Assembly (NCBI GenBank): GCA_016187365.1
Contig: JACPJX010000079.1
Coordinates: 1 to 5,388, forward strand
Direction: 5' to 3'
Source: Candidatus Aenigmatarchaeota archaeon
GTDB taxonomy: Archaea; Aenigmatarchaeota; Aenigmatarchaeia; GW2011-AR5
DNA length: 5,388 nucleotides
The notes under the pieces were generated by a model, which did not search any database, was not told the DNA's origin, and worked only from the letters and a program-made list of their open reading frames with translations. Below, in pieces: positions 1-5,195 of the stretch; position 1 is the stretch's first letter, and every line of letters starts with the position of its first letter. Position numbers and translations under genes: made by a program.

Positions 1-417
1 CATCGTCAGCCCTCTTTCAGGCCCGTAGTACGAAAACGACCTGCCGCCGGCATCCCTGCTCATTATGGCATAGATGCTGCCATTGGACATGTCATATACA
101 ACGGATGTGTTCCCTTCGACGCTTAGCATCAGGTGCAGATGCCTGTTTCCCGGGGGTTCTTCCATCCTCATTGCAGGCCTTTCACGCACCCTGCCTGGAC
201 GGCGCTCATCCATACTGTTTATGATATAGTCTCTTATCCTGTTGCATCTCTCGTAGGCTTCCCGCTCGCTCCATCCTGATCCCGTTATGTCAAGCCCGTG
301 GTAGAGCGGCGCGTACTCGCCGAATTCCGACATTGTTTCATCGAGCCATGCCTGGTATTTCTGCAGGTATGCTTGCGGTCTTCCTGTGTTTTCTCTGTGT
401 TCCGGTATTGCTACCAT
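1..417 (-). CDS. Hypothetical protein, 5' part of a gene cut by the window edge
   Basis: An open frame of 139 codons starts at the ATG at 417..415 and runs without a stop off the left edge, so the C-terminus is missing. The start is supported by AGGTGA on the minus strand (428..423), five bases before the ATG; an in-frame GTG three codons further upstream (426..424) lies inside that site and is less likely. I do not recognise the family. The N-terminal part, about residues 10-70, is charged and aromatic-rich (motifs YLQKYQAWLDE and ERCNRIRDYI) and looks helical. Residues 75-95 are rich in Arg, Pro and Glu, like a linker. From about residue 93 (HLHLMLSVEG, then SVVYDMSNGSIYAIM) the alternating pattern suggests beta strands. 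No signal peptide, membrane segment or catalytic motif is visible, so it is probably cytoplasmic. It is transcribed divergently from vapBC. The long open frame and good ribosome binding site make a real gene likely; the function is unknown. Confidence 0.75.
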   Translation of the reverse strand, partial: MVAIPEHRENTGRPQAYLQKYQAWLDETMSEFGEYAPLYHGLDITGSGWSEREAYERCNRIRDYIINSMDERRPGRVRERPAMRMEEPPGNRHLHLMLSVEGNTSVVYDMSNGSIYAIMSRDAGGRSFSYYGPERGLTM

Positions 418-422
418 GTCGC

Positions 423-428
423 TCACCT
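423..428 (-). promoter_or_regulatory. Ribosome binding site of the minus-strand gene
   Basis: AGGTGA on the minus strand matches the archaeal anti-Shine-Dalgarno sequence. It sits five bases before the ATG at 417, which favours that start. It also implies a leadered mRNA, unlike the apparently leaderless vapB, gatD and 39-residue genes in this window. Confidence 0.7.
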
Positions 429-449
429 GTTTTAGTCGTCGTAGAGCGC

Positions 450-467
450 GGCATGTAGTTTCATGCC
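450..467. repeat. Perfect 6-bp hairpin in the leader of the minus-strand gene
   Basis: GGCATG (450-455) and CATGCC (462-467) are perfect inverted copies around a 6-base loop. In the minus-strand transcript this hairpin would lie about 33 bases upstream of the start codon and about 22 bases upstream of the ribosome binding site. It is short, and its role is not known. Confidence 0.5.
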
Positions 468-477
468 TGTTGTCTAT

Positions 478-499
478 GGCGCTTTAAGGGCAAAGCGCC
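478..499. repeat. Perfect 8-bp GC-rich hairpin in the leader of the minus-strand gene
   Basis: GGCGCTTT (478-485) and AAAGCGCC (492-499) are perfect inverted copies around a 6-base loop. On the minus-strand transcript it precedes the 450-467 hairpin by 10 bases. GCCATA on the transcript (480..475), which overlaps one arm, could instead pair with TATGGC (537..532), so two exclusive pairings are possible. No poly-T follows on either strand, so it does not look like an intrinsic terminator. Confidence 0.55.
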
Positions 500-572
500 T
501 TCAATTCCTGAGAAAGAATCTACAGCGCTAAGCCATATTTAGTTTTCATGGTCATCTTACCTGCACTTCGGC

Positions 573-580
573 AATATATA
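573..580 (-). promoter_or_regulatory. Possible TATA box for the minus-strand gene
   Basis: On the minus strand TATATATT (580..573) is a good archaeal TATA-like element. Transcription would begin near 550 and give a leader of about 130 bases containing both hairpins. A weaker alternative, TAAATATG near 541..534, would give a leader of about 95 bases. This rests on sequence resemblance and spacing only. Confidence 0.35.
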
Positions 581-650
581 ATGGTTTATGTGCCGGAAGA
601 AATAGAATTTCTATTGGTTTTAGTTAAAATTACTGATTATATATGGAATA

Positions 651-723
651 AAAGTAAGAAATTTATTATATAAAACCTACTTTTTAAATATAAGTAATAC
701 AAAAATATTTAAAGTAAGAAATT
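651..723. repeat. 13-bp direct repeat and iterated AAGTAA motif upstream of vapB
   Basis: AAAGTAAGAAATT occurs at 651-663 and again at 711-723, exactly 60 bp apart. A third copy of the AAGTAA core lies at 692-697, so the cores start at 652, 692 and 712, in multiples of 20 bp and hence close to the same face of the helix. The last copy lies between the TATA box and the vapB start. This suggests a regulator-binding array, perhaps for the VapB–VapC complex, but the region is AT-rich and chance repeats are possible. Confidence 0.45.
683..713. promoter_or_regulatory. vapBC promoter with inverted-repeat operator
   Basis: TTTAAATAT (683-691) and ATATTTAAA (705-713) are perfect inverted copies separated by 13 bases. 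The right arm is also the best TATA box for vapB: its centre lies about 26 bp before the ATG at 735, the archaeal TATA-to-start distance, and no ribosome binding site is present, so the mRNA is probably leaderless. A dyad over the TATA box is what autorepression by an AbrB-type antitoxin with its toxin would need. The site is seen; the binding is inferred. Confidence 0.55.
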
Positions 724-734
724 AAATATTCTGC

Positions 735-950
735 ATGGCTGAAGCAAAAATCTCGACAAAAGGCCAGGTTGTCATCCCGAAATACCTGCGTGACGCCCTC
801 GGCCTGCAGCCGGGAAAAAGCGTCATTCTCACGAAAGTGGGCCGCCAGATCATCCTGACGCCGAAGTATGACGACCCGGTGGAAGGGCTTGCGAACGCCG
901 GAAAGGAGATTTCAATGAAGAACATACGCCGCCACATAAAAGGTGAATAG
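735..950 (+). CDS. vapB: VapB-type antitoxin, AbrB/MazE swapped-hairpin fold
   Basis: A 71-residue protein that neutralises the toxin encoded directly downstream and probably represses its own operon. Residues 4-43 form the AbrB/SpoVT swapped-hairpin DNA-binding domain, recognised by ISTKGQVVIPKYLRDALGL followed by the QPGKSV turn and the strand QIILTP. In such antitoxins this N-terminal domain dimerises and binds DNA, while the C-terminal tail wraps the toxin; here the tail is residues 44-71, ending in a basic stretch (MKNIRRHIKG). The ATG at 735 lies about 26 bp after a TATA-box centre and has no ribosome binding site, which points to a leaderless mRNA. The stop codon TAG directly abuts the toxin start with no spacer, a typical toxin–antitoxin arrangement. 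The family call is firm. That it pairs with the adjacent PIN protein is inferred from gene order. Confidence 0.9.
   Translation: MAEAKISTKGQVVIPKYLRDALGLQPGKSVILTKVGRQIILTPKYDDPVEGLANAGKEISMKNIRRHIKGE
941..946 (+). promoter_or_regulatory. Ribosome binding site of vapC inside the vapB 3' end
   Basis: AGGTGA lies within the last codons of vapB, four bases before the vapC ATG at 951. The toxin therefore has its own initiation signal, while the antitoxin seems to be read from a leaderless start. This may help set the antitoxin-to-toxin ratio. Confidence 0.6.
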
Positions 951-1364
951 ATGCGCCTCTATCTCGACACTTTTGTCTTCATGGACATACTCTCGGGCTC
1001 CGAGTATGCCGGGCCGGCGAAATCCTACATCGAGATGATGAGGAAAGGGGCGACAGGCGTCGTTTCTTCAGTCCTTTTTGCAGAATTGAGCTTCCACCTG
1101 ACGAAGCGCAAGGGGAAGGACAAGGCCGAGGAGGTCCTCATCTACATACAGTCGCTGCCCAATGTGGAAATCGTCCCTGTAAGCGAGGAAATCGCCAAGA
1201 AGGCCGGCCGCCTGCGCGCCAGATACGCCGGCCGCATCCAGAAGAAGCTGACATATTTCGACTGCATCCACCTCGCGACAGCAGTGCTTTCGCAGTGCAA
1301 CAAGTTCGTCACAGGCGACCGCGGGTTCTCCGACATAAAGGACATCGAAGTCGAGGTTTATTGA
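951..1364 (+). CDS. vapC: VapC-type toxin, PIN-domain ribonuclease
   Basis: A 137-residue PIN-domain protein, the usual length for VapC toxins, which are Mg2+-dependent endoribonucleases that cut tRNA or rRNA and stop translation when not held by VapB. The four conserved acidic residues are in order: Asp6 in LYLDTF, Glu45 in FAEL, Asp104 in YFDCIHLATA and Asp123 in TGDRGF. The domain fills the whole protein. One point is unusual: the first motif reads D-T-F, whereas many PIN proteins have Asn or Ser two residues after the first Asp. All four acids remain, so activity is expected. The start is fixed by AGGTGA four bases upstream and by abutment to the vapB stop. Base composition resembles gatDE (one sampled line 58% G+C), unlike the next toxin–antitoxin pair. 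The RNA target cannot be read from the sequence. Confidence 0.9.
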   Translation: MRLYLDTFVFMDILSGSEYAGPAKSYIEMMRKGATGVVSSVLFAELSFHLTKRKGKDKAEEVLIYIQSLPNVEIVPVSEEIAKKAGRLRARYAGRIQKKLTYFDCIHLATAVLSQCNKFVTGDRGFSDIKDIEVEVY

Positions 1365-1366
1365 GC

Positions 1367-1396
1367 GTAGGTTAAGACACCGAAAATTTAACCTAC
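1367..1396. repeat. 9-bp perfect inverted repeat between the two toxin–antitoxin operons
   Basis: GTAGGTTAA (1367-1375) and TTAACCTAC (1388-1396) are perfect inverted copies around a 12-base loop. The repeat begins two bases after the vapC stop codon and ends just before the TATA box of the next operon. It may be an operator for the second operon, a 3'-end structure of the vapBC mRNA, or a trace of insertion. There is no T-run after it, so an intrinsic terminator is unlikely. Confidence 0.6.
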
Positions 1397-1401
1397 AAAT
1401 A

Positions 1402-1411
1402 AATTTATAAG
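1402..1411 (+). promoter_or_regulatory. TATA box of the second toxin–antitoxin operon
   Basis: AATTTATAAG is a good archaeal TATA box, preceded by an A-rich stretch (ACAAATA) that could serve as a BRE. Transcription would start near 1432-1436, giving a leader of about 15 bases that holds the ribosome binding site GGTGAT at 1440-1445, three bases before the ATG. Confidence 0.6.
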
Positions 1412-1440
1412 TATTAATGTAGTATTAATATGATATTAAG
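1410..1440. promoter_or_regulatory. Three-fold 11-bp-periodic operator-like repeat
   Basis: AGTATTAAT occurs at 1410-1418 and 1421-1429, and a related ATATTAAG lies at 1433-1440. The TATTAA cores start at 1412, 1423 and 1434, exactly 11 bp apart, about one helical turn. The first two copies also form a dyad, TATTAAT (1412-1418) with ATTAATA (1424-1430). The array lies between the TATA box and the start codon, across the predicted transcription start. Ribbon-helix-helix antitoxins commonly bind tandem or palindromic sites at their own promoter, so this is a plausible autoregulatory operator for the downstream antitoxin. Confidence 0.55.
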
Positions 1441-1445
1441 GTGAT
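1440..1445 (+). promoter_or_regulatory. Ribosome binding site of the DUF2683 antitoxin gene
   Basis: GGTGAT lies three bases before the ATG at 1449 and matches the archaeal anti-Shine-Dalgarno sequence. It overlaps the end of the third TATTAA repeat (1433-1440) by one base. Confidence 0.6.
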
Positions 1446-1448
1446 AAG

Positions 1449-1688
1449 ATGGTGAAGGCAATTATTGATATATCGGAACATTCTAACAGAATACTGAATA
1501 TATTGAAGGCGAAATACGGTCTCAGAGATAAGTCAGAAGCGATAAACATAATGGCTGAGCAGTACGAGGAGTCTGTACTTGAGTCTGAGCTTAAGCCTGA
1601 GTACATAGAAAAGGCGAAGAGAATACAGAAACAGCCTGCTATCAATGTTGGCACAGTGCAAAATCTAAGAAAAAGGCATGAATCCTGA
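1449..1688 (+). CDS. DUF2683 family protein, probable antitoxin (ribbon-helix-helix-like)
   Basis: A 79-residue protein that I assign to the archaeal DUF2683 family from the N-terminal pattern VKAIIDI followed by EHSNRILNILKAKYGL and DKSEAI. Residues 2-8 look like the beta strand, and residues about 11-23 and 27-44 like the two helices, of a ribbon-helix-helix DNA-binding unit; the K-S-E-A-I signature opens the second helix. Residues 48-79 (from ELKPEYIEKAKRI on) form a charged tail suited to toxin binding. The stop overlaps the start of the RelE-like gene by one base (TGATG), so the two are translationally coupled, antitoxin first. The antitoxin role is inferred from this pairing and the fold; DUF2683 itself is poorly characterised. 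The start is supported by GGTGAT three bases upstream. Its G+C is about 40% by hand count, well below vapC and gatDE. Confidence 0.8.
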   Translation: MVKAIIDISEHSNRILNILKAKYGLRDKSEAINIMAEQYEESVLESELKPEYIEKAKRIQKQPAINVGTVQNLRKRHES

Positions 1689-1954
1689 TGTACAACCTTG
1701 AGATTAGGCCCGAGCTGGATGAAAAATTAAAAAAATTGTACAAGAAGAACAGAAAACAATACGAAATAATCATGAAAAAGACCGAGGAAATTGTTCTGGA
1801 GCCGCATCACTACAAAAATCTTCGCGCGCCGCTTCAAAATTGGAAAAGGGTTCATATTGACAAAAGTTTTGTTCTAACATTTTCAGTCGACGAAAACACA
1901 AAAACAGTTGTTCTGGAAGATTTTGACCACCATGACAATATCTACAGCCATTAG
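1688..1954 (+). CDS. relE: RelE/YafQ-like toxin, probable mRNA interferase
   Basis: An 88-residue basic protein of the RelE/ParE superfamily. Members of the RelE branch enter the ribosomal A site and cut mRNA; others act on different targets. Visible signatures are the lysine-rich helical hairpin at residues 10-35 (EKLKKLYKKN), the turn PHHYKNLR (39-46), the strand WKRVHIDKSFVLTFSV (52-67) and the C-terminal EDFDHHDNIY (77-86), a common ending of archaeal and YafQ-like RelE proteins. R54, H56, H81, H82 and Y86 are candidate RNA-binding or catalytic residues by family analogy. The gene overlaps the DUF2683 gene by one base and lacks an obvious ribosome binding site, so it probably depends on reinitiation. 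G+C is about 37% by hand count, the lowest in the window, which suggests separate acquisition. The superfamily call is strong; whether it cuts mRNA is inferred. Confidence 0.85.
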   Translation: MYNLEIRPELDEKLKKLYKKNRKQYEIIMKKTEEIVLEPHHYKNLRAPLQNWKRVHIDKSFVLTFSVDENTKTVVLEDFDHHDNIYSH

Positions 1955-1965
1955 AATAGTTTTAG

Positions 1966-1974
1966 TTATAAATT
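1966..1974 (+). promoter_or_regulatory. gatDE promoter (TATA box)
   Basis: TTATAAATT lies 12 to 20 bases after the relE stop. Its centre is 27 bp upstream of the ATG at 1997, so transcription should start at or next to that codon and give a leaderless gatD mRNA. The element overlaps the upstream in-frame TTG at 1973, which argues against that codon as a start. Confidence 0.65.
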
Positions 1975-1996
1975 GCTCCTTCGACAATATTTCCTC

Positions 1997-3346
1997 ATGG
2001 AAAACTATTCCGCGCAGATTCAGAAAGCCCTGAAGGGGAGGGGCATGAAAACCGGCGACGTGATAGGCGTCCAGAGGGAGAAGGATTATTACGAGGGCGT
2101 GCTGATGCCGAGATTTGAGGCAGGCGACCCGGACTGCATCGTCATCAAGCTGCAGAACGGCTATAATATCGGAATAGAGTTCACGAAAGGCTCAAAACTG
2201 AAGAAGCTCGCAAGGCCGAAGGCGCCTTTGCAGGAACTGGATCTCGGGAAATACAGGCCGGAAGATGGCAAGAAAAACATAGCAATACTGCACACCGGAG
2301 GCACCATAGCCTCGCGCATCGATTACGAGACAGGCGGCGTCAAGTCTTCCGTTTCGCCGGAGGAAATCCTGCTTTCAGTGCCCGAGATAGCCTCCATTGC
2401 AAACATAAGGACGAAAATGATTTTCCAGATGTCTTCCGAGGACATAGAAGCTTCCCACTGGTCCCTTCTGGCGGAGAAAATCTTCGAGGAAGTTTCCCGC
2501 GGCGCCGACGGAATTATAGTCACGCACGGCACCGATACGATGCATTATACGTCTGCGGCGCTGTCGTTCATGCTCCAGAATCTCCCGGTTCCTGTCCTGC
2601 TCGTGGGTTCGCAGCGCTCTTCAGACAGGGGAAGCAGCGACGCAGCCATGAATCTTTTGTGCGCAATGCATTTTCTCGCGAAAACCGATTTTTCAGGCGT
2701 CGGCATATGCATGCACGGCAGTCCTGATGACGACTTTTGCTACGTGCATGAAGGCACGCAGGTGAGAAAGATGCACACGACGCGCCGCGACACGTTCCGC
2801 AGCATAAACACCCTGCCGCTCGCGAAGGTGACCAAAGAAGGTTACGTGGAATATCTGCGCGGATACAGGAAGCGCGGCGAGGCGCCTTTCACGCTGAAGA
2901 ACAGGTTCGAAGAAAAAATTTCCCTGGTCAAGATATATCCGGGGTTCGATTATAAAATTCTTGAGATGCTCGGGAAGGAAAAATACAGGGGCATTGTGCT
3001 CGAAGGCACCGGCCTCGGCCACGCCCCCATAAACGTCACTGACGAAATGACAAAAGACCATGCGAAACTGCTTTCAGCAATAAAACGCCTCACAGACGGC
3101 GGCATGCTCATCCTTATGGCATCGCAATGCCCTTACGGCATCGTCAATATGAATGTCTACGCTCCTGCAAGGATACTGCAGCAGGCAGGCGTCATGCCGG
3201 CAGAAATGACAGCCGAATGCGCTTACGTGAAGATGGGGTGGGCGCTGGGCAACGCAAAAGATGAATTGGAGGCAGGAAAACTGCTGAAGGAAAATGTCGC
3301 CGGCGAGATTCCGGAGCGCATAGAGTCTAGGGCTTTCTTATACTGA
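1997..3346 (+). CDS. gatD: Glutamyl-tRNA(Gln) amidotransferase subunit D
   Basis: GatD is the asparaginase-like half of the archaeal GatDE amidotransferase; it hydrolyses an amide donor and passes ammonia to GatE, which turns Glu-tRNA(Gln) into Gln-tRNA(Gln). With the ATG at 1997 the protein has 449 residues, close to the family length. Residues 1-75 are the small beta-rich N-terminal domain (TGDVIGV, GYNIGIEF). The type I/II asparaginase core begins at about residue 93 with ILHTGGTIAS, where Thr103 is the expected nucleophile. The second motif, VTHGTDTMHYT, supplies Thr179 and Asp180. Lys259 in VRKMHTTRRD matches the conserved catalytic lysine of GatD. GSQRSSDRGSSDAAMN (204-219) and the C-terminal VYAPARILQQAG are typical of GatD rather than plain asparaginases. 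A longer frame from TTG at 1973 is unlikely because that codon overlaps the TATA box. The stop codon lies just before the gatE start; the genes form one operon. Confidence 0.95.
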   Translation: MENYSAQIQKALKGRGMKTGDVIGVQREKDYYEGVLMPRFEAGDPDCIVIKLQNGYNIGIEFTKGSKLKKLARPKAPLQELDLGKYRPEDGKKNIAILHTGGTIASRIDYETGGVKSSVSPEEILLSVPEIASIANIRTKMIFQMSSEDIEASHWSLLAEKIFEEVSRGADGIIVTHGTDTMHYTSAALSFMLQNLPVPVLLVGSQRSSDRGSSDAAMNLLCAMHFLAKTDFSGVGICMHGSPDDDFCYVHEGTQVRKMHTTRRDTFRSINTLPLAKVTKEGYVEYLRGYRKRGEAPFTLKNRFEEKISLVKIYPGFDYKILEMLGKEKYRGIVLEGTGLGHAPINVTDEMTKDHAKLLSAIKRLTDGGMLILMASQCPYGIVNMNVYAPARILQQAGVMPAEMTAECAYVKMGWALGNAKDELEAGKLLKENVAGEIPERIESRAFLY

Positions 3347-3351
3347 GTGAT
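3347..3351 (+). promoter_or_regulatory. Ribosome binding site deciding the gatE start
   Basis: GTGAT, within GAGTGAT (3345-3351), resembles the archaeal Shine-Dalgarno sequence and lies four bases before the ATG at 3356. The GTG at 3347, an alternative in-frame start, is itself part of this site, so the ATG is preferred. Confidence 0.5.
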
Positions 3352-3355
3352 AGTA

Positions 3356-5164
3356 ATGGACTACAATTCCCTCGGGCTGAAAATCGGCCTTGAGATACAC
3401 CAGCAGCTGGCCTCCGGGACAAAGCTCTTCTGCTCGTGCCCGGTGCCGAGGAGCACGGACGAAAGGCCGGACGAATTTTTTGCTGAAGTCAGGCGCAAGA
3501 TGCGTCCTGTCGCCGGCGAAACCGGGAATGTCGATATCGCCGTGCTGTACGAGTTCCTGAGGAACAGGACATTCGCATACAGGTCGGGACAGAAGACGTC
3601 ATGCCTGATTGAGCTCGACGAGCAGCCGCCGAAACCCGTCAGCAAAAAAGCCCTTGAGACCGCGCTGCAGATATGCAAACTCCTCAACTGCACAGTCCTC
3701 GACGAGATACACTTCATGAGAAAGGCCGTGATAGACGGCTCTGCTGTGTCCGGTTTCCAGCGCACCGCATTTCTCGGGATGAACGGTTATATAGACACGG
3801 CTCAGGGAAGGACAGGGATAAAAAGCATAAGCCTTGAGGAAGACTCGGCGGCGCCATGCGACAGCGGATACAAACTCGACCGTCTCGGCATCCCTCTCGT
3901 CGAGATAGCGACTGATTCCGGAATAAAATCTCCCGAGCACGCGAAAGAGGTCGCAGAAGAGATCGGCCTGCTTTTGCGCAGCGTTGACGTTGTCCGGGGC
4001 ATAGGAAGCATACGCCAGGACGTAAACGTTTCAATAGAGAAAGGCGCAAGAATCGAGATAAAAGGTTTTCAGGAGCTTGAGAAAATGCCCGAGGTTATCG
4101 GGGATGAGATACAGCGCCAGATCGCCCTGGCGGAAATAAAGAGCGAACTCATGGCTAGGGGCGCGCGGCATTTCGGCCCCGGCACAAGAACAGTGACGCA
4201 TCTGTTTCACGACACAAAATGCTCCTTCATACGGAAGGCCGTGGAAAACGGCGGCATGGTGGTCGCTGGAAAACTGCCGCTTTTCGCCGGTCTCCTGAAA
4301 AAGCAGTGCGGCGACCGAACGCTTGGCAAAGACCTTTCGGACCATGCGATAGGCTACGGCATCATACACAGCGACGAAGACCTTGACAGGTACGGCCTCC
4401 GCGAAGAGTTTGATGTTTTGAGGCGCGAATTGAATGCCGGAGAGCGCGACGCCGTGTTTATCATATCCGGGGACAAGCCCGCAGATGCGGCAAAACTCGT
4501 TTCTGAGCGGGCGAGCCAGTGCCTCGCAGGGGTGCCTGAGGAAACGCGCGTTGCGGACGGCAGCGGCTCCCGCTATACAAGGCCCCTGCCGGGCTCCGGC
4601 CGCATGTATCCGGAGTCTGACATACCGCCGATAAAGATAAGCAGGGAATATCTTTGCTCCATAAAACTGCCGAAAACGCTTTCCCAGGTGCGCAGCGAGC
4701 TTTCAAAAAAAATGCCCGAAGAGTTGGCATCTCAGATTGTTCGCTCCAGATACCTGAAGGAATTTCAGGAGCTTTCGCAGGAATATGAGCCTGTCCTTGT
4801 TGCAGCCATATTTCTCTCGTACTTCAGGGACATGTCGAGGCGCGGTCTTGATGTGGAAAGGGTAAGCATCCATGATGTGGAGAAAATGCTCTCAAGGATA
4901 AAGGAAGGCTCCGTGCCGAAGGACGCGGCGCCCGGGATACTCGAGAAACTTGCCTCGGGCGACAACCTGGTTAAGGTGTTGTCTTCTTACAGCACCCTGT
5001 CGGATGCGGAAATAAAATCCATTGTGAAGGAAACTGTCGCGCAGAATCCGGGGCTCAACGAGTCGGCCGCGATGGGCATCATCATGCAGAAACTCCGCGG
5101 CCGCGCCTCCGGCGGGAAGGTGATGCAGTTCGTGAAGGAAGAGATGATGTCGTCTGCCAAATAG
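3356..5164 (+). CDS. gatE: Glutamyl-tRNA(Gln) amidotransferase subunit E
   Basis: GatE is the GatB-family subunit of archaeal GatDE; it binds Glu-tRNA(Gln), activates the misacylated Glu with ATP and transfers ammonia from GatD. With the ATG at 3356 it has 602 residues, near the family length of about 620. The catalytic cradle opens with GLKIGLEIHQQL (7-18) and KLFCSC (23-28) and continues with SLEEDSA, DRLGIPLVEIAT and DSGIKSPEHAKEVAEEIG (about 159-204), then GSIRQDVNVSI (217-227), all family hallmarks. Residues about 280-405 match the position of the AspRS-like insertion that separates GatE from GatB. YTRPLPGSGRMYPESDIPPI (407-426) returns to the cradle. The C-terminal helical and YqeY-like tail runs from about 450 to 602 (NPGLNESAAMGIIMQKLRG, then GGKVMQFV) and contacts the tRNA. 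The gene follows gatD by nine bases. An upstream GTG at 3347 would add three residues but lies in the ribosome binding site. Confidence 0.95.
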   Translation: MDYNSLGLKIGLEIHQQLASGTKLFCSCPVPRSTDERPDEFFAEVRRKMRPVAGETGNVDIAVLYEFLRNRTFAYRSGQKTSCLIELDEQPPKPVSKKALETALQICKLLNCTVLDEIHFMRKAVIDGSAVSGFQRTAFLGMNGYIDTAQGRTGIKSISLEEDSAAPCDSGYKLDRLGIPLVEIATDSGIKSPEHAKEVAEEIGLLLRSVDVVRGIGSIRQDVNVSIEKGARIEIKGFQELEKMPEVIGDEIQRQIALAEIKSELMARGARHFGPGTRTVTHLFHDTKCSFIRKAVENGGMVVAGKLPLFAGLLKKQCGDRTLGKDLSDHAIGYGIIHSDEDLDRYGLREEFDVLRRELNAGERDAVFIISGDKPADAAKLVSERASQCLAGVPEETRVADGSGSRYTRPLPGSGRMYPESDIPPIKISREYLCSIKLPKTLSQVRSELSKKMPEELASQIVRSRYLKEFQELSQEYEPVLVAAIFLSYFRDMSRRGLDVERVSIHDVEKMLSRIKEGSVPKDAAPGILEKLASGDNLVKVLSSYSTLSDAEIKSIVKETVAQNPGLNESAAMGIIMQKLRGRASGGKVMQFVKEEMMSSAK

Positions 5165-5172
5165 TTTTATAT
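5165..5172 (+). promoter_or_regulatory. TATA box of the 39-residue membrane protein gene
   Basis: TTTTATAT begins directly after the gatE stop codon. Its centre is about 27 bp upstream of the ATG at 5196, the same geometry as at gatD, so a leaderless transcript is likely. The T-run could also help end the gatDE transcript. Confidence 0.55.
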
Positions 5173-5195
5173 CAGGAGTTTCCTATAGACTAATC

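Larger units (their letters stand above)
418..734. other. Divergent intergenic region between the unknown gene and vapB
   Basis: About 317 bases without a supported gene. The left half (418-540) has mixed composition and would be the leader of the minus-strand gene; it carries two perfect hairpins (450-467 and 478-499). The right half (about 590-734) is very AT-rich and carries the vapBC promoter, a 9-bp inverted repeat and a 13-bp direct repeat. A 41-codon plus-strand frame (548-673) exists, but it has no ribosome binding site or well-placed TATA box and its 3' end runs into the vapB control region. Confidence 0.8.

Noticed and set aside
478..499. The 8-bp hairpin as an intrinsic terminator
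   Set aside because: No T-run follows on either strand and no gene ends next to it.
548..673. A 41-codon plus-strand frame starting at ATG 548 in the intergenic region
   Set aside because: It has no ribosome binding site and no TATA box at leaderless distance, its composition is AT-driven, and its end overlaps the vapB control repeats. A remnant gene is possible but not supported.
951..1364. Functional link between VapC tRNA cleavage and the tRNA-Gln pathway of gatDE
   Set aside because: The VapC target cannot be read from sequence, and adjacency alone does not support a link because separate promoters drive the two loci.
1955..1964. AATAGTTTTA shared with the region before the 39-residue gene (5160-5169)
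   Set aside because: The two copies sit at different distances from their start codons (33 versus 27 bases) and are AT-rich promoter sequence. Chance similarity is the simpler reading.
2693..3061. A 122-codon minus-strand frame opposite gatD
   Set aside because: It lies fully within the conserved asparaginase core of gatD on the other strand, has no upstream signals and has no recognisable motifs.
3599..4369. Several overlapping minus-strand open frames opposite gatE
   Set aside because: They are shadows of gatE codon composition: the plus strand matches GatE continuously here, and the antisense products show no family features.
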